DNA of 64,000 nt from Variovorax sp. J22G73 (GCF_030317035.1 NZ_JASZYK010000007.1:124001-188000); one strand, 5' to 3'; positions 6,706-16,646 are shown, counted from the stretch's first letter. A program made the numbers and translations. The notes: generated from the letters alone by a model not told the origin.

Positions 6706-9375
6706 TCAGCCCAGTTGCTCCATGGCGCGCGGCGCCTGCGTGGGCGCGGTCGATTCGGTGCCCAGCGCCTCCAGCAGCAAGAAGAGCTTGCCCACGCCCG
6801 CATACAGCGCGCTGCCGCTCATGAGCCGGCCGTTGCGCACCGGGCGCGCCGTGAGCTGGCCCAGCAGCGCGCGCGTGCGGTCGGCCCACTCGCCCTCGGC
6901 GTGCAGCAGGCGCCACACGGTGGTGGTGACCTGGCCGGCGATCAGCAGGCGCTTCATGTTGTCGGGGTCGCCCAGCTCGCCGATGCCGCCGGCCAGCTGC
7001 ACGCCGTCGCGCAGCAGGCGGAAGCAGGGCTCGGCCTCGTTGGCCCAGCCTTGCCATTGCGTCAGCTGGCGCGCCGGCACGTCGGTGCCCACGTTCGACA
7101 GCGCGAACGACAGCGACAGCACATTGCCGGTGCGCGCATCGAGCGTGCGCACGGCCACGCAGCGCAGCGCGGGCATGGCCTCGCGTGCCACGCCGGCCGC
7201 CGCGGCGGCGGTGTTGAAGCGCAGCACCACGTCCACGTGCGCCTCGCATTGCAGCGCGGCCTTGCCGCGAAAACGCACGGGCCGGGTCTCGCCGAACTCG
7301 AAGTCCATGCGCGCCAGCGTGTCGGGCGCGCCGGTGCGCGTATCGATCACGGCGGTGGAGCCCGGCGCGCGCGCCAGCCAGCGCTGGCCCGTGGCCTGCC
7401 ACTGCACCATCGCCTCGATGCCGGGCAGGCGCGTGAGCACATGCACCACCGGCTTGGCGCCGAAGTCCTGCTGGCGCAGCCAGGGCGCCTGGCGCGCGCC
7501 GGGCTTGCGCGCCGGGTCTTTCATGCCGCGGGTGGCGGCGGTGGCCAGCCACTGGTTGGGCGCCGCGAGCGGCAGGCCCGTGCGGTCCGACAGCAGCAGG
7601 CTGCCATGGCATTCGTAGGCGTCGCCGCCCTCGTTGGAGCGCAGGCCGATCTGGCCCGACAGCGCGAGCACATGCTGCTCGCAGCCCGCGGCCACTTCGC
7701 TGCGCGCATGCACGGCCAGGTCTTGCAGCAGGGTCTTCTGTCCGACCTGCTCGTCACCGGCCTGGCGCCACAGGCCCCGCGCGCGCTCGAAGCCGATCTG
7801 CGCGCCGGCCAGCGCGCTGGCGGCGGTGGCCAGCTCCTGCGCGTCGTGCGCCATGGCGCGGATGAGGTTCTGGTACTTCAGGCGCAGCCGGTCGGTCTCG
7901 CCCTGGGCCTGCACCACCTGCGCGGAGGCCGCGGCGCTGTTGGCGCCGGCGCCCTCTTCCTGCAGGTCGCTCTCGGCCGGCACGAACAGCGGGTTGTGCT
8001 GGCGCGGCTGGAACACGCTGTCCACCAGCTGCGCGCGGTCGGCCTGCATCAGGTTCTCGGGCACCTTCTGGCCGCTCGAGATGTAGTGCACCGGCAGGCG
8101 GTGGCGGATCACGGTGTCGATCAGCGCGCCCGGGTGCGTGGCTTCGTCGACCTTGGTGAAGATGCAGCCGGTCAGCTCGTTGCCGTGGCGGTAGGCGTGC
8201 ACCACCTCGTTGAGCGTGTCGCCGTGGCTGGTGGCGTTCAGCAGCAGCAGGCGCTTCACCGGGCGCGGGCTCTGGCCCAGCATGGCGATCTGCTCGGGCA
8301 CGGCGCGGTCGCGCTGGCTCATGCCCACGGTGTCGATGAGCACCATGTGCTTGTCGCGCAGGTCCTGCAGCACCAGGTGCAGGTCGGCCGCGTCCTTCAC
8401 GGCGTACACCGGCACGTTCAGGATCTGGCCGTAGATGCGCAGTTGCTCGTACGCGCCGATCCGGTAGCTGTCGGTGGTGACCAGCGCGAGCTTGTCGGCG
8501 CCGAAGCGCATCACGCAGCGCGCGGCCAGCTTGGCGGTGGTGGTGGTCTTGCCGACGCCGGTGGGGCCCATCAGCGCGTACACGCCGCCCTGCGCGAACA
8601 GCGCGTCTTCGTCTTCGTGCACGGGCACGGCGCGGATCAGCTCCGAGCGCACGTAGGCCATGCCTTCGGCGTAGGTCTGGCCGGTGGGCAGCTTCTCGAG
8701 CATGGCCTTGGACAGCTTGGCGCTGAAGCCGGCGCCGAGCAGCGTGCGCAGCAGGCGCCCGCGCACGGGGTCGCGGCGCTGCTTGTCGTTCCACACCACG
8801 CTGGCGAGCTGCTCTTCGATCATGCCGCGCATGGAGTGCAGCTCGTTGAGCACGGTGTCGGATGCGGGAGCGAGCGTGGCTGCGGGCGGCGTGTGGGCCA
8901 CGGGTGCGGGCATGGCGGCGGGTGCGGCCTGCACGACCGGTGCGGCGGCGGCGACCGGGGCCATGTGCGCCACATGCGTCACCTGCGCCACAGGGGTTGC
9001 TGGTGCCACGGCAACAGGCGCGACCGCGACGGGCGCGACGGCAATGGGCGTCAACGGCACGGCGCGCATCGCGGCCGGTGCCACCGAGGCCACCGGCGTC
9101 ATCGACGCCACGGGCACGACCGGCGCGGCCACGGACGCCATATAGGCCACCGGCGCCGCCGGCTGGGCCGGCTTCACAGGCGCGGCATCACCCACCACCT
9201 GCTGCATGTCGCCTTCCACCATGGCGACGATCTCGACGCCTTCCGGCGCCACGCGGTGGCTGAGCACGATGGCATCGGCGCCGAGCGCCTCGCGCACCAG
9301 TCTCAGGGCTTCGCGGCTGGTGGCCGCGACGAATTTGCGTGCGGTGGTGCGCACGTCGGTCTGCTGGGAATTCAA
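6706..9375 (-). CDS. flhF: Flagellar SRP-type GTPase FlhF with long transposase-like C-terminal extension
   Basis: 889 aa, about twice the usual FlhF length. Residues 10-55 are the FlhF N-terminal domain (FVAATSREALRLVREALGAD). Residues 65-165 are an Ala/Val/Thr/Pro-rich linker. The helical N domain follows, then the G domain with P-loop GPTGVGKTTTTAKLAARC near 268, TTDSYRIGAYEQL and VLIDTVGM, ending near residue 450. The remaining 430 residues are not FlhF; their pattern follows Tn5/IS4 transposases with catalytic aspartates missing (see findings). The start is a TTG overlapping the flhA stop (TTGA), with GGAGG six bases upstream. FlhF recruits early basal-body parts to the pole. Confidence 0.93.
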   Translation of the reverse strand: MNSQQTDVRTTARKFVAATSREALRLVREALGADAIVLSHRVAPEGVEIVAMVEGDMQQVVGDAAPVKPAQPAAPVAYMASVAAPVVPVASMTPVASVAPAAMRAVPLTPIAVAPVAVAPVAVAPATPVAQVTHVAHMAPVAAAAPVVQAAPAAMPAPVAHTPPAATLAPASDTVLNELHSMRGMIEEQLASVVWNDKQRRDPVRGRLLRTLLGAGFSAKLSKAMLEKLPTGQTYAEGMAYVRSELIRAVPVHEDEDALFAQGGVYALMGPTGVGKTTTTAKLAARCVMRFGADKLALVTTDSYRIGAYEQLRIYGQILNVPVYAVKDAADLHLVLQDLRDKHMVLIDTVGMSQRDRAVPEQIAMLGQSPRPVKRLLLLNATSHGDTLNEVVHAYRHGNELTGCIFTKVDEATHPGALIDTVIRHRLPVHYISSGQKVPENLMQADRAQLVDSVFQPRQHNPLFVPAESDLQEEGAGANSAAASAQVVQAQGETDRLRLKYQNLIRAMAHDAQELATAASALAGAQIGFERARGLWRQAGDEQVGQKTLLQDLAVHARSEVAAGCEQHVLALSGQIGLRSNEGGDAYECHGSLLLSDRTGLPLAAPNQWLATAATRGMKDPARKPGARQAPWLRQQDFGAKPVVHVLTRLPGIEAMVQWQATGQRWLARAPGSTAVIDTRTGAPDTLARMDFEFGETRPVRFRGKAALQCEAHVDVVLRFNTAAAAAGVAREAMPALRCVAVRTLDARTGNVLSLSFALSNVGTDVPARQLTQWQGWANEAEPCFRLLRDGVQLAGGIGELGDPDNMKRLLIAGQVTTTVWRLLHAEGEWADRTRALLGQLTARPVRNGRLMSGSALYAGVGKLFLLLEALGTESTAPTQAPRAMEQLG

Positions 9376-11471
9376 ACGCGTCCTCCAATGGCGGCAGTGA
9401 TCTTGATGGTGCGGGAGTCAGGAATCTCCGCATGCGAAAGCACCTTGAGCTGCGGCAGGCTGCGCCGCAGGAAACGGGACAGCAGCACGCGCAACGCGTG
9501 CTGCACGACCAGCACGGGCGCCAGGCCCAGCTGCTCCTGTCGAACGATGGCGGCCTGCGCCTGGCGCAGCAGGTTGTCGGCAATGCCGGGCTCGATGCCG
9601 CTGCTGCTGGTGAGCGCCTGCTGCAGCACGCTGTCGAGCGAGCCGTCCAGGCCGATGACCTGCATCTCGGTCTCGCCCGGGAACAGCTGTTGCGTGATGG
9701 CGCGGCCCAGGGCCAGGCGGGTGAGCGTGGTGAGCTCGGTCGGGTCCTTGATGGTCGGCGCGTGCTCGGCCATCACGTCCAGGATGGTGCGCATGTCGCG
9801 GATCGGCACCTCTTCGTCGAGCAGGTTCTGCAGCACCTTGTGCAGCGTGCTGAGCGACAGCACCTTGGGCACCAGGTCTTCGGTGAGCTTGGGCGCGGTC
9901 TTGGCGATCTGGTCGAGCAGCTGCTGCACTTCCTGGCGGCCGAGCAGCTCGGCGGCGTGCGTCTGTATGAGGTGGTTCAGGTGCGTGGCCATCACCGTGC
10001 AGGCATCGACCACCGTGTAGCCGTACACCTGCGCCTGCTGGCGCAGGCTGGCGTCGATCCACACCGCCGCCAGGCCGAAGGCCGGGTCGCGCGTGGGCGT
10101 GCCGGGCAGCGAGCCCGTCACCTGGCCGGGGTTGATGGCCATCCACTGGTTCGGGTAGGCCTCGCCGCGGCCGATTTCCACGTCCTTCAGGCTGATGATG
10201 TACGTGTTGGGGTTGATCTCGAGGTTGTCTCGGATGTGCACCACCGGCACCAGGAAGCCCACCTCCTGCGCGATCTTCTTGCGGATGCTCTTGATGCGCC
10301 CCAGCAGCTCGCCCTGCTGCGACTGGTCCACCAGCGGAATGAGGCGGTAGCCCACCTGCATGCCCAGCGGGTCGACCATGGCCACGTCGTCCCAGGTGGC
10401 CTCGGCCATCTCGGCGGCGGGCGACACGCTGGCGGCCTGCGCGGCGGCGGCGGCCTGCTGCGCGGCTTCCTTCGGCTTGCGCAGGATCAGGCGGCGGCCC
10501 AGCCACACCAGGCCGCCCGCGATCAGCAGGAAGGCCAGGTTCGGCATGCCCGGGATCATGCCCAGCAGCCCCACGATGCCGGCCGTGAGGAACAGCACCT
10601 GCGGGTTGGAAAAGAGCTGGCCCGTGAGCTGGCTGCCGACGTCCTCGTCGGTGGTCACGCGCGAGACGATCACGCCGGCCGCGGTGGAGATCACCAGCGC
10701 CGGAATCTGCGCCACCAGGCCGTCGCCGATGGCCAGCAGCGTGTAGGTCTTGCCGGCCGTGGAGAAGTCGAGCCCGTGCTGCAGCATGCCCACCACCAGC
10801 CCGCCGATGATGTTGATGACCATGATCAGCAGGCCCGCGATGGCGTCGCCGCGCACGAACTTGCTGGCACCGTCCATGGAGCCGTAGAAGTCGGCTTCCT
10901 GCGCCACTTCCTGGCGGCGCTTGCGGGCCACTTCCTCGCCGATGAGGCCGGCGTTCAGGTCGGCGTCGATGGCCATCTGCTTGCCGGGCATGGCGTCGAG
11001 CATGAAGCGCGCGCCCACCTCGGCGATGCGGCCCGCGCCCTTGGTGATCACCATGAAGTTGATGAGCACCAGGATGATGAACACCATCACGCCCACGGCG
11101 AAGTTGCCGCCCACCAGGAAGTGGCCGAAGGCCTCGATCACCTTGCCCGCGGCGTCCGGGCCGGTGTGGCCGTGCATGAGCACCACGCGGGTGGAGGCCA
11201 CGTTCAGCGACAGGCGCAGCAGCGTGGAGAACAGCAGCACCGCCGGGAAGGCCGCGAAGTCGAGCGCCTTCATGGTGTACATGCTCACCAGCAGCACCAT
11301 CACGGAGACCGCGATGTTGAAGGTGAACAGCAGGTCGAGCAGGAAGGGCGGCAGCGGCAGCACCATCATGCTCAGGATGAGGATGATGAGCACCGGCCCT
11401 GCCAGCCCCTTGAACTGCGTGCCACCGAACAGGTTCGGCGGCAGGCGCAGGAAATTGGTCATCGCGTTCAT
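9372..11471 (-). CDS. flhA: Flagellar export gate protein FlhA
   Basis: 699 aa, the normal size. Nonameric inner-membrane export gate that uses the proton-motive force and docks substrate-chaperone complexes. The N-terminal half has about eight membrane segments, beginning FKGLAGPVLIILILSMMVLP, and the FHIPEP-family loop MPGKQMAIDADLNAGLIGE near residues 150-170. The C-terminal half is the cytoplasmic docking domain (GYRLIPLVD, VHIRDNLEINPNTYIISLKD). The ATG overlaps the flhB stop as ATGA, and its own TGA overlaps the TTG of flhF, so translation is probably coupled through flhB-flhA-flhF. Confidence 0.97.
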   Translation of the reverse strand: MNAMTNFLRLPPNLFGGTQFKGLAGPVLIILILSMMVLPLPPFLLDLLFTFNIAVSVMVLLVSMYTMKALDFAAFPAVLLFSTLLRLSLNVASTRVVLMHGHTGPDAAGKVIEAFGHFLVGGNFAVGVMVFIILVLINFMVITKGAGRIAEVGARFMLDAMPGKQMAIDADLNAGLIGEEVARKRRQEVAQEADFYGSMDGASKFVRGDAIAGLLIMVINIIGGLVVGMLQHGLDFSTAGKTYTLLAIGDGLVAQIPALVISTAAGVIVSRVTTDEDVGSQLTGQLFSNPQVLFLTAGIVGLLGMIPGMPNLAFLLIAGGLVWLGRRLILRKPKEAAQQAAAAAQAASVSPAAEMAEATWDDVAMVDPLGMQVGYRLIPLVDQSQQGELLGRIKSIRKKIAQEVGFLVPVVHIRDNLEINPNTYIISLKDVEIGRGEAYPNQWMAINPGQVTGSLPGTPTRDPAFGLAAVWIDASLRQQAQVYGYTVVDACTVMATHLNHLIQTHAAELLGRQEVQQLLDQIAKTAPKLTEDLVPKVLSLSTLHKVLQNLLDEEVPIRDMRTILDVMAEHAPTIKDPTELTTLTRLALGRAITQQLFPGETEMQVIGLDGSLDSVLQQALTSSSGIEPGIADNLLRQAQAAIVRQEQLGLAPVLVVQHALRVLLSRFLRRSLPQLKVLSHAEIPDSRTIKITAAIGGRV

Positions 11472-12649
11472 GCGGCTTGGGCTTCCACGGGGTTCGGTGT
11501 GTCAGGGGTATCAGGGGTGTCTGCGTACTGCAGGTCGGCGGGCACCTGCAGGTCGCTCGGCGTGCGCGGCTGGTCACCGCCGTCGCTCTTCCAGCGCTTG
11601 AGCTGGTAGACCCAGGCCAGCACCTCGGCCACGGCCGTGTACAGCCCGGCCGGAATCTCCTGGCCCAGCTTGGTGTGCTTGTAGAGCGAGCGCGCCAGCG
11701 GCGGCGCCTCGAGGATGGGCACGTTGTGCTCCTTGGCCAGCTCGCGGATGCGCGCGGCCACCAGCTCGGTGCCCTTGGCGACCACGCGCGGCGCGCGCAT
11801 GTCGCTGTCCAGGTACTGCAGGGCCACCGCGTAGTGCGTGGGGTTGGTCAGCACGATGTCGGCCTTGGGCACCTCGGCCATCATGCGGCGGCGCGCCATG
11901 GCCTGCTGCTGGCGGCGGATCTGCGCCTTGATGTGCGGATCGCCTTCGCTTTCCTTGTGCTCCTGGCGCAGGTCTTCGCGCGACATGCGCAGCTTGCGGT
12001 AGTAGCTCCAGAGCTGGAAGGGCACGTCGATGAGCGCCACCAGGAACAGCGTGGCGGCAATGAGCGCGCAGTGCTTGGCCACCAGCACCATGGCGTGCGG
12101 CAGCGCGTAGTGCGGCGGCTGGGCCATGAGCGCCATCAGCGCCTCGATGTCGCGCGACACCACCCACCACGCCACCCAGCCGATGAGCGCCGACTTGGCC
12201 AGCGCCTTCACCAGCTCGGCCAGCGACTGCGCCGAGAACATGCGGCCGATGCCGGCCAGCGGGTTGAGCTTGCCGGCGTTGAACGCGATGGCCTTGGTGG
12301 AGAACATCCAGCCGCCCAGCATCAGCGGCGCCACCACGGCGGCCACCACCATCATGCCGAACCAGGGGCCCACGGCCATCAGCGCCTGCATGCCCATGAG
12401 GCCGGTCTGGGCCAGCATGTGCTGCGGGTCGAAGGCGCTGGCGCGGTCGAACTGCAGGGCCCGGCGCAGCGCGCCGTCCATGCTCCTGCTGAGCGAGTCG
12501 CCGGCGAGCCACAGGCCCGCGCTGGCGGTCGCCAGCATCACGAACGTGGTGAGTTCGCGTGAACGGGCAACGTTGCCTTCCTCGCGCGCCTTTTCCAGGC
12601 GCCGCTCGGAGGCGGGTTCCGTTTTTTCGAGATCGCTTTCCTCAGACAT
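11468..12649 (-). CDS. flhB: Flagellar export switch protein FlhB
   Basis: 393 aa. Export-gate protein that switches substrates from rod/hook to filament type. It starts SDLEKTEPASERRLEKAREEG, has four membrane segments, and carries the self-cleavage motif NPTH near residue 267 within ADIVLTNPTHYAVALQY, so autoproteolysis should work. The FlhBC domain ends with AEVLAWVYQLKRW. A tail with a short TPDTPDTPN repeat follows, absent from enteric FlhB. ATG has CCGGAG six bases upstream. A 154-bp gap with a perfect palindrome separates it from cheZ. A truncated FlhB-like protein is encoded at 23348-23638. Confidence 0.97.
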   Translation of the reverse strand: MSEESDLEKTEPASERRLEKAREEGNVARSRELTTFVMLATASAGLWLAGDSLSRSMDGALRRALQFDRASAFDPQHMLAQTGLMGMQALMAVGPWFGMMVVAAVVAPLMLGGWMFSTKAIAFNAGKLNPLAGIGRMFSAQSLAELVKALAKSALIGWVAWWVVSRDIEALMALMAQPPHYALPHAMVLVAKHCALIAATLFLVALIDVPFQLWSYYRKLRMSREDLRQEHKESEGDPHIKAQIRRQQQAMARRRMMAEVPKADIVLTNPTHYAVALQYLDSDMRAPRVVAKGTELVAARIRELAKEHNVPILEAPPLARSLYKHTKLGQEIPAGLYTAVAEVLAWVYQLKRWKSDGGDQPRTPSDLQVPADLQYADTPDTPDTPNPVEAQAA

Positions 12650-12727
12650 TCATGCTCCGGACGGCAGTGGCGGACTACGCCTTGCCTAGAACCAAATTAT
12701 TGAATTCGGTCGTCCGGAACAATCTGT

Positions 12728-12745
12728 CGATCAGGGCCCTGATCG
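12728..12745. promoter_or_regulatory. Perfect 18-bp palindrome between cheZ and flhB
   Basis: The self-complementary sequence CGATCAGGGCCCTGATCG lies in the 154-bp gap upstream of flhB, 79 bp from its start codon. It could be a dimeric repressor or activator site or a hairpin at the end of the che transcript; no T-run follows on the minus strand, so it is not a classical terminator. Function unknown. Confidence 0.4.
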
Positions 12746-12803
12746 CCCTGCTCTTCGCACAATCAGCGCGCCGCGGCCGAGGCAGGCCGGGGCGCGCGGG
12801 GGC

Positions 12804-13445
12804 TCAGAAGCCCAGGCTCTCCAGCAGGTCGTCGACCTGCGCCTGGTCGGTCACCGCGTCGGGGTTGCCAGGCTTGACCTGGGGGCCGTTCTGCAGGCTG
12901 TGGGCGGCCTCGGTGCGCTTCTCGGGCGGGGAGTTGTCGATCAGCACCTGCAGCAGCTGCGTCTCCACGTCGTTGACCACTTCCATCATCTTCTTGATGA
13001 CCTGGCCCGTCAGGTCCTGGAAGTCCTGCGCCATCAGGATTTCCATCAGCTGCGAGTTGATGGCGCTGGCGCGCTGGGGCACCTCGTTGAGGTAGCCGCG
13101 CGTGTCCAGCACCAGCTCGCGCGCATGGTCGAGCTCGATGGGGTTCTCGAACCACTTGTCCCAGCGCTGGCTCAGGCCCTTGGCGTCGGCGGCCAGCGCT
13201 TCCTGCAGCGGCTGGGCCACGTCGATGGCGTTGAGCGCGCGGTGCGCCGCGCGCTCGGTGGTCTCGGCCACGTAGCTCAGGCGGTCGCGCGCGTCGGGAA
13301 TGGCTTGCGCGGCCTTGGCCACTTCCTTGTCCAGGCCCAGTTCGCGCAGGCCCTCGCGCAGCTGGCGCGTGAGCTGGCCGATGCGGCCCAGCAGTTGTTC
13401 GGCGGTGTTGGTGGAGTCCGCGGCCTCCGTGGCGGTCTGGCTCAT
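12804..13445 (-). CDS. cheZ: CheY-P phosphatase CheZ
   Basis: 213 aa, normal length. Dephosphorylates CheY-P to end the signal to the motor. A long helical hairpin is predicted; the motif AQDFQDLTGQVIKKMMEVV (about residues 139-157) contains the catalytic glutamine and the conserved DFQDLTGQ signature. The C-terminus ends DQAQVDDLLESLGF, the CheY-binding helix typical of the family. It begins one base after the cheY stop and is the last chemotaxis gene before flhB. Confidence 0.96.
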   Translation of the reverse strand: MSQTATEAADSTNTAEQLLGRIGQLTRQLREGLRELGLDKEVAKAAQAIPDARDRLSYVAETTERAAHRALNAIDVAQPLQEALAADAKGLSQRWDKWFENPIELDHARELVLDTRGYLNEVPQRASAINSQLMEILMAQDFQDLTGQVIKKMMEVVNDVETQLLQVLIDNSPPEKRTEAAHSLQNGPQVKPGNPDAVTDQAQVDDLLESLGF

Positions 13446-13446
13446 G

Positions 13447-13845
13447 TCAGGCCGCCTCTTTGGCCAGCTTCTCGAAGATCTTGGTGATCTTCTCTTCCAG
13501 CGTGGCGGCGGTGAAGGGCTTCACCACGTAGCCGTTGGCGCCCGCCTGCGCGGCCGCCACGATGTTTTCCTTCTTGGCCTCGGCCGTCACCATCAGCACC
13601 GGCAGCTTCTTCAGCTCGGGGTCGGCGCGAATGGTCTGCAGCATGGTCAGGCCGTCCATGTTCGGCATGTTCCAGTCGGACACCACGAAGCCGAAGTTGC
13701 CCCCGCGCAGCTTCTCGATGCCCGCCGCGCCGTCCTCGGCCTCGTCGACGTTGAGGAACTCCAGCTCCTTCAGCAGGTTGCGCACGATGCGGCGCATGGT
13801 CGGGAAGTCGTCCACAACCAGGATTTTGATGCTCTTGTCGATCAC
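13447..13845 (-). CDS. cheY: Chemotaxis response regulator CheY
   Basis: 132 aa single receiver domain; when phosphorylated by CheA it binds FliM/FliN and changes motor rotation. All key residues are present at the Escherichia coli numbering: D12 and D13 (acid pocket), D57 (phosphorylation), T87 and K109. The start is a GTG giving [19 protein letters not shown] lies about 11 bases upstream, a rather long spacing. Located between cheB and cheZ. Confidence 0.97.
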   Translation of the reverse strand: MIDKSIKILVVDDFPTMRRIVRNLLKELEFLNVDEAEDGAAGIEKLRGGNFGFVVSDWNMPNMDGLTMLQTIRADPELKKLPVLMVTAEAKKENIVAAAQAGANGYVVKPFTAATLEEKITKIFEKLAKEAA

Positions 13846-13873
13846 GATATTTCCAACTCCAACAGGTCGTTAT

Positions 13874-14971
13874 TCAAACTCGGTTCGCACGTTCACCGAA
13901 CGTGCGCAGGTGCGCCAGAACCCGGCGGCTCACTTCACTCAATGGGGAAACCTCGTCCACCGCGCCCAGCGCGATGGCCTCGCGCGGCATGCCGAAGACC
14001 ACGCAGCTGGCCTCGTCCTGCGCCAGCGTGTGGGCACCGGCGCGCTTCATGCGCAGCAGGCCCTCGGCGCCGTCCTTGCCCATGCCGGTCAGGATGATGC
14101 CGATGGCGTTCTTGCCGGCATGCTTGGCCGCCGAGTCGAACAGCACGTCGATGGACGGGCGGTGGCGGTTCACCGGCGGCTCCTGGTCGAGGTGGGCCAC
14201 GTAGTTGGCGCCGCTGCGCGCCAGCGACAGGTGAAAGCCGCCGGGCGCGATGTAGGCATGGCCGGGCAGCACGCGCTCGCCGTGCTCGGCCTCCTTCACG
14301 TTGATGCGCGAGAGGCCGTCCAGCCGCTGCGCGAACGAGCGCGTGAAGCCGGCCGGCATGTGCTGCGCGATCATCACCGCGGGCGAATCGGGCGGCAGCG
14401 GCTGCAGCACCTCGCGAATGGCCTCGGTGCCGCCGGTGGAGGCGCCGATGATGATGAGCTTCTCGGTGCTCAGCAGCGGGCTGCGCAGCAGCGACTCCTG
14501 CGGCGCCTCGGCCACGGCGCCCTGCCCTGCGCGGGCGGTGGCGTGGCGGCTGGGCAGCAGGCGCGCGCCGGCGGCCGTGCGGATCTTGCCGGCAATGAGC
14601 TCGGTGTAGTTCAGCAGCCCGTCGCGCACGCCCAGGCGCGGCTTGGTCACGAAGTCGATCGCGCCCAGCTCCAGCGCGCGCAGCGCGATCTCCGAGCCGC
14701 GCTCGGTGAGCGACGACACCATCACCACCGGCATGGGCCGCAGGCGCATGAGCTTCTCGAGAAACTCCAGCCCGTCCATGCGCGGCATTTCCACGTCGAG
14801 CGTGAGCACGTCGGGGTTGGTGACCTTGATGAGGTCGCGCGCCACCAGCGGGTCGGCCGCGGTGCCCACCACCGTCATGTCGGCCTGGCTGTTGATGATC
14901 TCGGTCATCACGCTGCGGATCAGTGCCGAATCGTCGACACACAGCACCTTGATTTTCTTGTTGACGCTCAC
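13874..14971 (-). CDS. cheB: Protein-glutamate methylesterase/glutaminase CheB
   Basis: 365 aa. Removes methyl groups from receptors and deamidates them, for adaptation. Receiver domain at 1-125 with phosphoryl site D59; catalytic domain from about 170 with S178 ([10 protein letters not shown]), H204 (AQHMPAGFT) and D300 (TGMGKDGA), the same spacing as the E. coli triad. The start is a GTG with AAAGGA upstream, and its GTGA overlaps the cheD stop. The frame stays open 188 codons further upstream, but that stretch is only a shadow of cheD. Confidence 0.96.
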   Translation of the reverse strand: MSVNKKIKVLCVDDSALIRSVMTEIINSQADMTVVGTAADPLVARDLIKVTNPDVLTLDVEMPRMDGLEFLEKLMRLRPMPVVMVSSLTERGSEIALRALELGAIDFVTKPRLGVRDGLLNYTELIAGKIRTAAGARLLPSRHATARAGQGAVAEAPQESLLRSPLLSTEKLIIIGASTGGTEAIREVLQPLPPDSPAVMIAQHMPAGFTRSFAQRLDGLSRINVKEAEHGERVLPGHAYIAPGGFHLSLARSGANYVAHLDQEPPVNRHRPSIDVLFDSAAKHAGKNAIGIILTGMGKDGAEGLLRMKRAGAHTLAQDEASCVVFGMPREAIALGAVDEVSPLSEVSRRVLAHLRTFGERANRV

Positions 14972-15681
14972 CGGATTCCTTTGATTGCTGCCACCGGGAC
15001 CTTGCGCGGTACGGAGGTGGCCGGGGTGGCCAGGGTGCCCGAGCCATGGCCCGATCGTTGCGGGTCGCCTTCCGCGCGCAGGCCACCCAGCCTGCGCAGC
15101 AGTTCGCCTTCTTCGTTCTGCACCGCCAGCACCTCGGTCTGCGCGCGCAGCTTGCGCACGATGGCCTTGCCGGTGGACGGCAGGAAGCACACGCGCCGCG
15201 CATGCGGGCCGCGCAGGTCTTGCGCCGCCACCTCGATGCGCTCGTTGCGCAGGTAGCGCAGCACGAAGTCGGCGTTGCGGTCGCCGATGTTCAGCGTGGT
15301 CATGTTGGCCAGCACCGCGCCGCCGCCGAACACCTTGGCCTGCAGCCGCTCGCGCCGCGCGCCCACGCGCACCAGCTCGCGGATGAGCACGTCCATGGCG
15401 TAGGCGCCGTAGCGCATCGACTCGGTGGCGTCGCGCCGGGGCGCGCCCGGGCCGGCCTCGCCGTCGTCGGGCAGCATGAAATGGTTCATGCCCGCCACGC
15501 CCGCTTCGCGGTCGTGCAGGCAGGCGGCCACGCACGAGCCGAGCACGGTGCTCAGCACGGTGTCGCTCGAGGTCACGTAGTACTCCGAGGGCAGCAGCTT
15601 CACGGCCATGAGCCCGACGTCGCGGTCGAAGTAGTGGTGGCTGGCGACCGCCCCCGGCGCGCCCACGTGCGTCGCGGTCAT
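14968..15681 (-). CDS. cheD: Chemoreceptor glutamine deamidase CheD
   Basis: 237 aa. Deamidates receptor glutamines. Catalytic C50 ([11 protein letters not shown]) and H67 (AGMNHFMLP) have the family's 17-residue spacing; [13 protein letters not shown] and [14 protein letters not shown] are further signatures. The last 40 residues ([19 protein letters not shown]) are an extra tail beyond the CheD fold. ATG at 15681 overlaps the cheR stop (ATGA) and the stop overlaps the cheB GTG, so cheR-cheD-cheB are translationally linked. Escherichia coli has no cheD. Confidence 0.95.
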   Translation of the reverse strand: MTATHVGAPGAVASHHYFDRDVGLMAVKLLPSEYYVTSSDTVLSTVLGSCVAACLHDREAGVAGMNHFMLPDDGEAGPGAPRRDATESMRYGAYAMDVLIRELVRVGARRERLQAKVFGGGAVLANMTTLNIGDRNADFVLRYLRNERIEVAAQDLRGPHARRVCFLPSTGKAIVRKLRAQTEVLAVQNEEGELLRRLGGLRAEGDPQRSGHGSGTLATPATSVPRKVPVAAIKGIR

Positions 15682-16544
15682 GGCAGGCCGGAGGCTTTCG
15701 CGCGCGCCAGCTCGTACACGGTCTGCCCGAGCGGGCGGAACGCCGGGTTCACCAGCGACGCGTTCTCCGAATGCCCGGCGAACAGCAGGCCGCCCGGCTT
15801 GAGCAGCGGCGCGAAGCGGTCGAGCACCTTCTTTTGCGTCGGCTTGTCGAAATAGATCATCACGTTGCGGCAGAAGATGGCGTCCACCGGCTCCTTCACC
15901 GCCCACGAGCTGTCGAGCAGGTTCAGGCGCGAGAACTTCACCAGCGCCGCCACTTCGGGGCGGATGCGCACCTTGCCCGCGTTGGCACCGGTGCCCTTGT
16001 TGAAGAAGCGCCGCAGCCGGTCCGGCGAGAGCCGACGCACCTGCTCGGTGGTGAACACGCCGGTGGCGGCCTTGCCCAGCACCGCGGTGTCGATGTCGGT
16101 GGCGATCACGCGCGCGGACGCCGCCTTGTCGCCCAGCGCCTCCATCAGCGTGATGGCCAGCGAATAAGGCTCTTCCCCGGTCGACGCCGCCGCGCACCAC
16201 ACCGTGACGGGCTGCTGCGCCTTGCGCACATGGTCGGCCAGCGTCGGGAAGTGATGCGCCTCGCGAAAGAACGAGGTGAGGTTGGTGGTGAGCGAGTTGA
16301 TGAACAACTGCCACTCCTCCCCGTCCTGGCGCTGCTCGAGCCAGTCGAGGTAGGTGGAGAACTCCGGCACCTGCAGTTCGCGCAGGCGGCGCGACAGCCG
16401 GCTGTACACCATCTGGCGCTTCTGCTCGCCCAGGGCGATGCCCGCACGGCGATGGATGAGGGTGCGGATTCGGGAGAAATCGCTGTCGGTAAAAAGAAAC
16501 TCGGAGTTCACGGCAGCCTTGGAAATGTGGCTTTCAATGTACAT
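15678..16544 (-). CDS. cheR: Chemotaxis protein methyltransferase CheR
   Basis: 288 aa. Methylates receptor glutamates with S-adenosylmethionine. N-terminal helical domain with [23 protein letters not shown]-binding domain with [18 protein letters not shown] and the CRNVMIYFD motif. The chosen ATG (MYIESHISK) has GGGAG four bases upstream; the frame continues 14 codons further but without a better site. Four receptors encoded in this window end in a DWTEF pentapeptide of the kind that tethers CheR. Confidence 0.95.
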   Translation of the reverse strand: MYIESHISKAAVNSEFLFTDSDFSRIRTLIHRRAGIALGEQKRQMVYSRLSRRLRELQVPEFSTYLDWLEQRQDGEEWQLFINSLTTNLTSFFREAHHFPTLADHVRKAQQPVTVWCAAASTGEEPYSLAITLMEALGDKAASARVIATDIDTAVLGKAATGVFTTEQVRRLSPDRLRRFFNKGTGANAGKVRIRPEVAALVKFSRLNLLDSSWAVKEPVDAIFCRNVMIYFDKPTQKKVLDRFAPLLKPGGLLFAGHSENASLVNPAFRPLGQTVYELARAKASGLP

Positions 16545-16646
16545 AGCACTCCCTGTTTCCAATGAGCCGATAAGACGCGGCAACACCTTGCAGTTCTGCC
16601 TGCAATCCTGATTGAAGTTGCCTGGTGGTCATGCGTCGCGCCATGC

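Noticed and set aside
6706-8010. Treating the flhF 3' part as an inserted IS element or separate transposase gene
   Set aside because: It continues in frame with FlhF without a stop or internal start, no terminal repeats are visible, and catalytic aspartates are missing.
6220-10020. Very long open frame on the plus strand opposite flhF/flhA (over 1200 codons)
   Set aside because: Arg/Ala/His/Gln-rich translation without domains, fully antisense to well-supported genes; a high-GC shadow frame.
16566-16573. GCCGATAA on the plus strand next to cheR, like a sigma-28 -10
   Set aside because: It points antisense to the che genes and has no -35 match 11 bases upstream.
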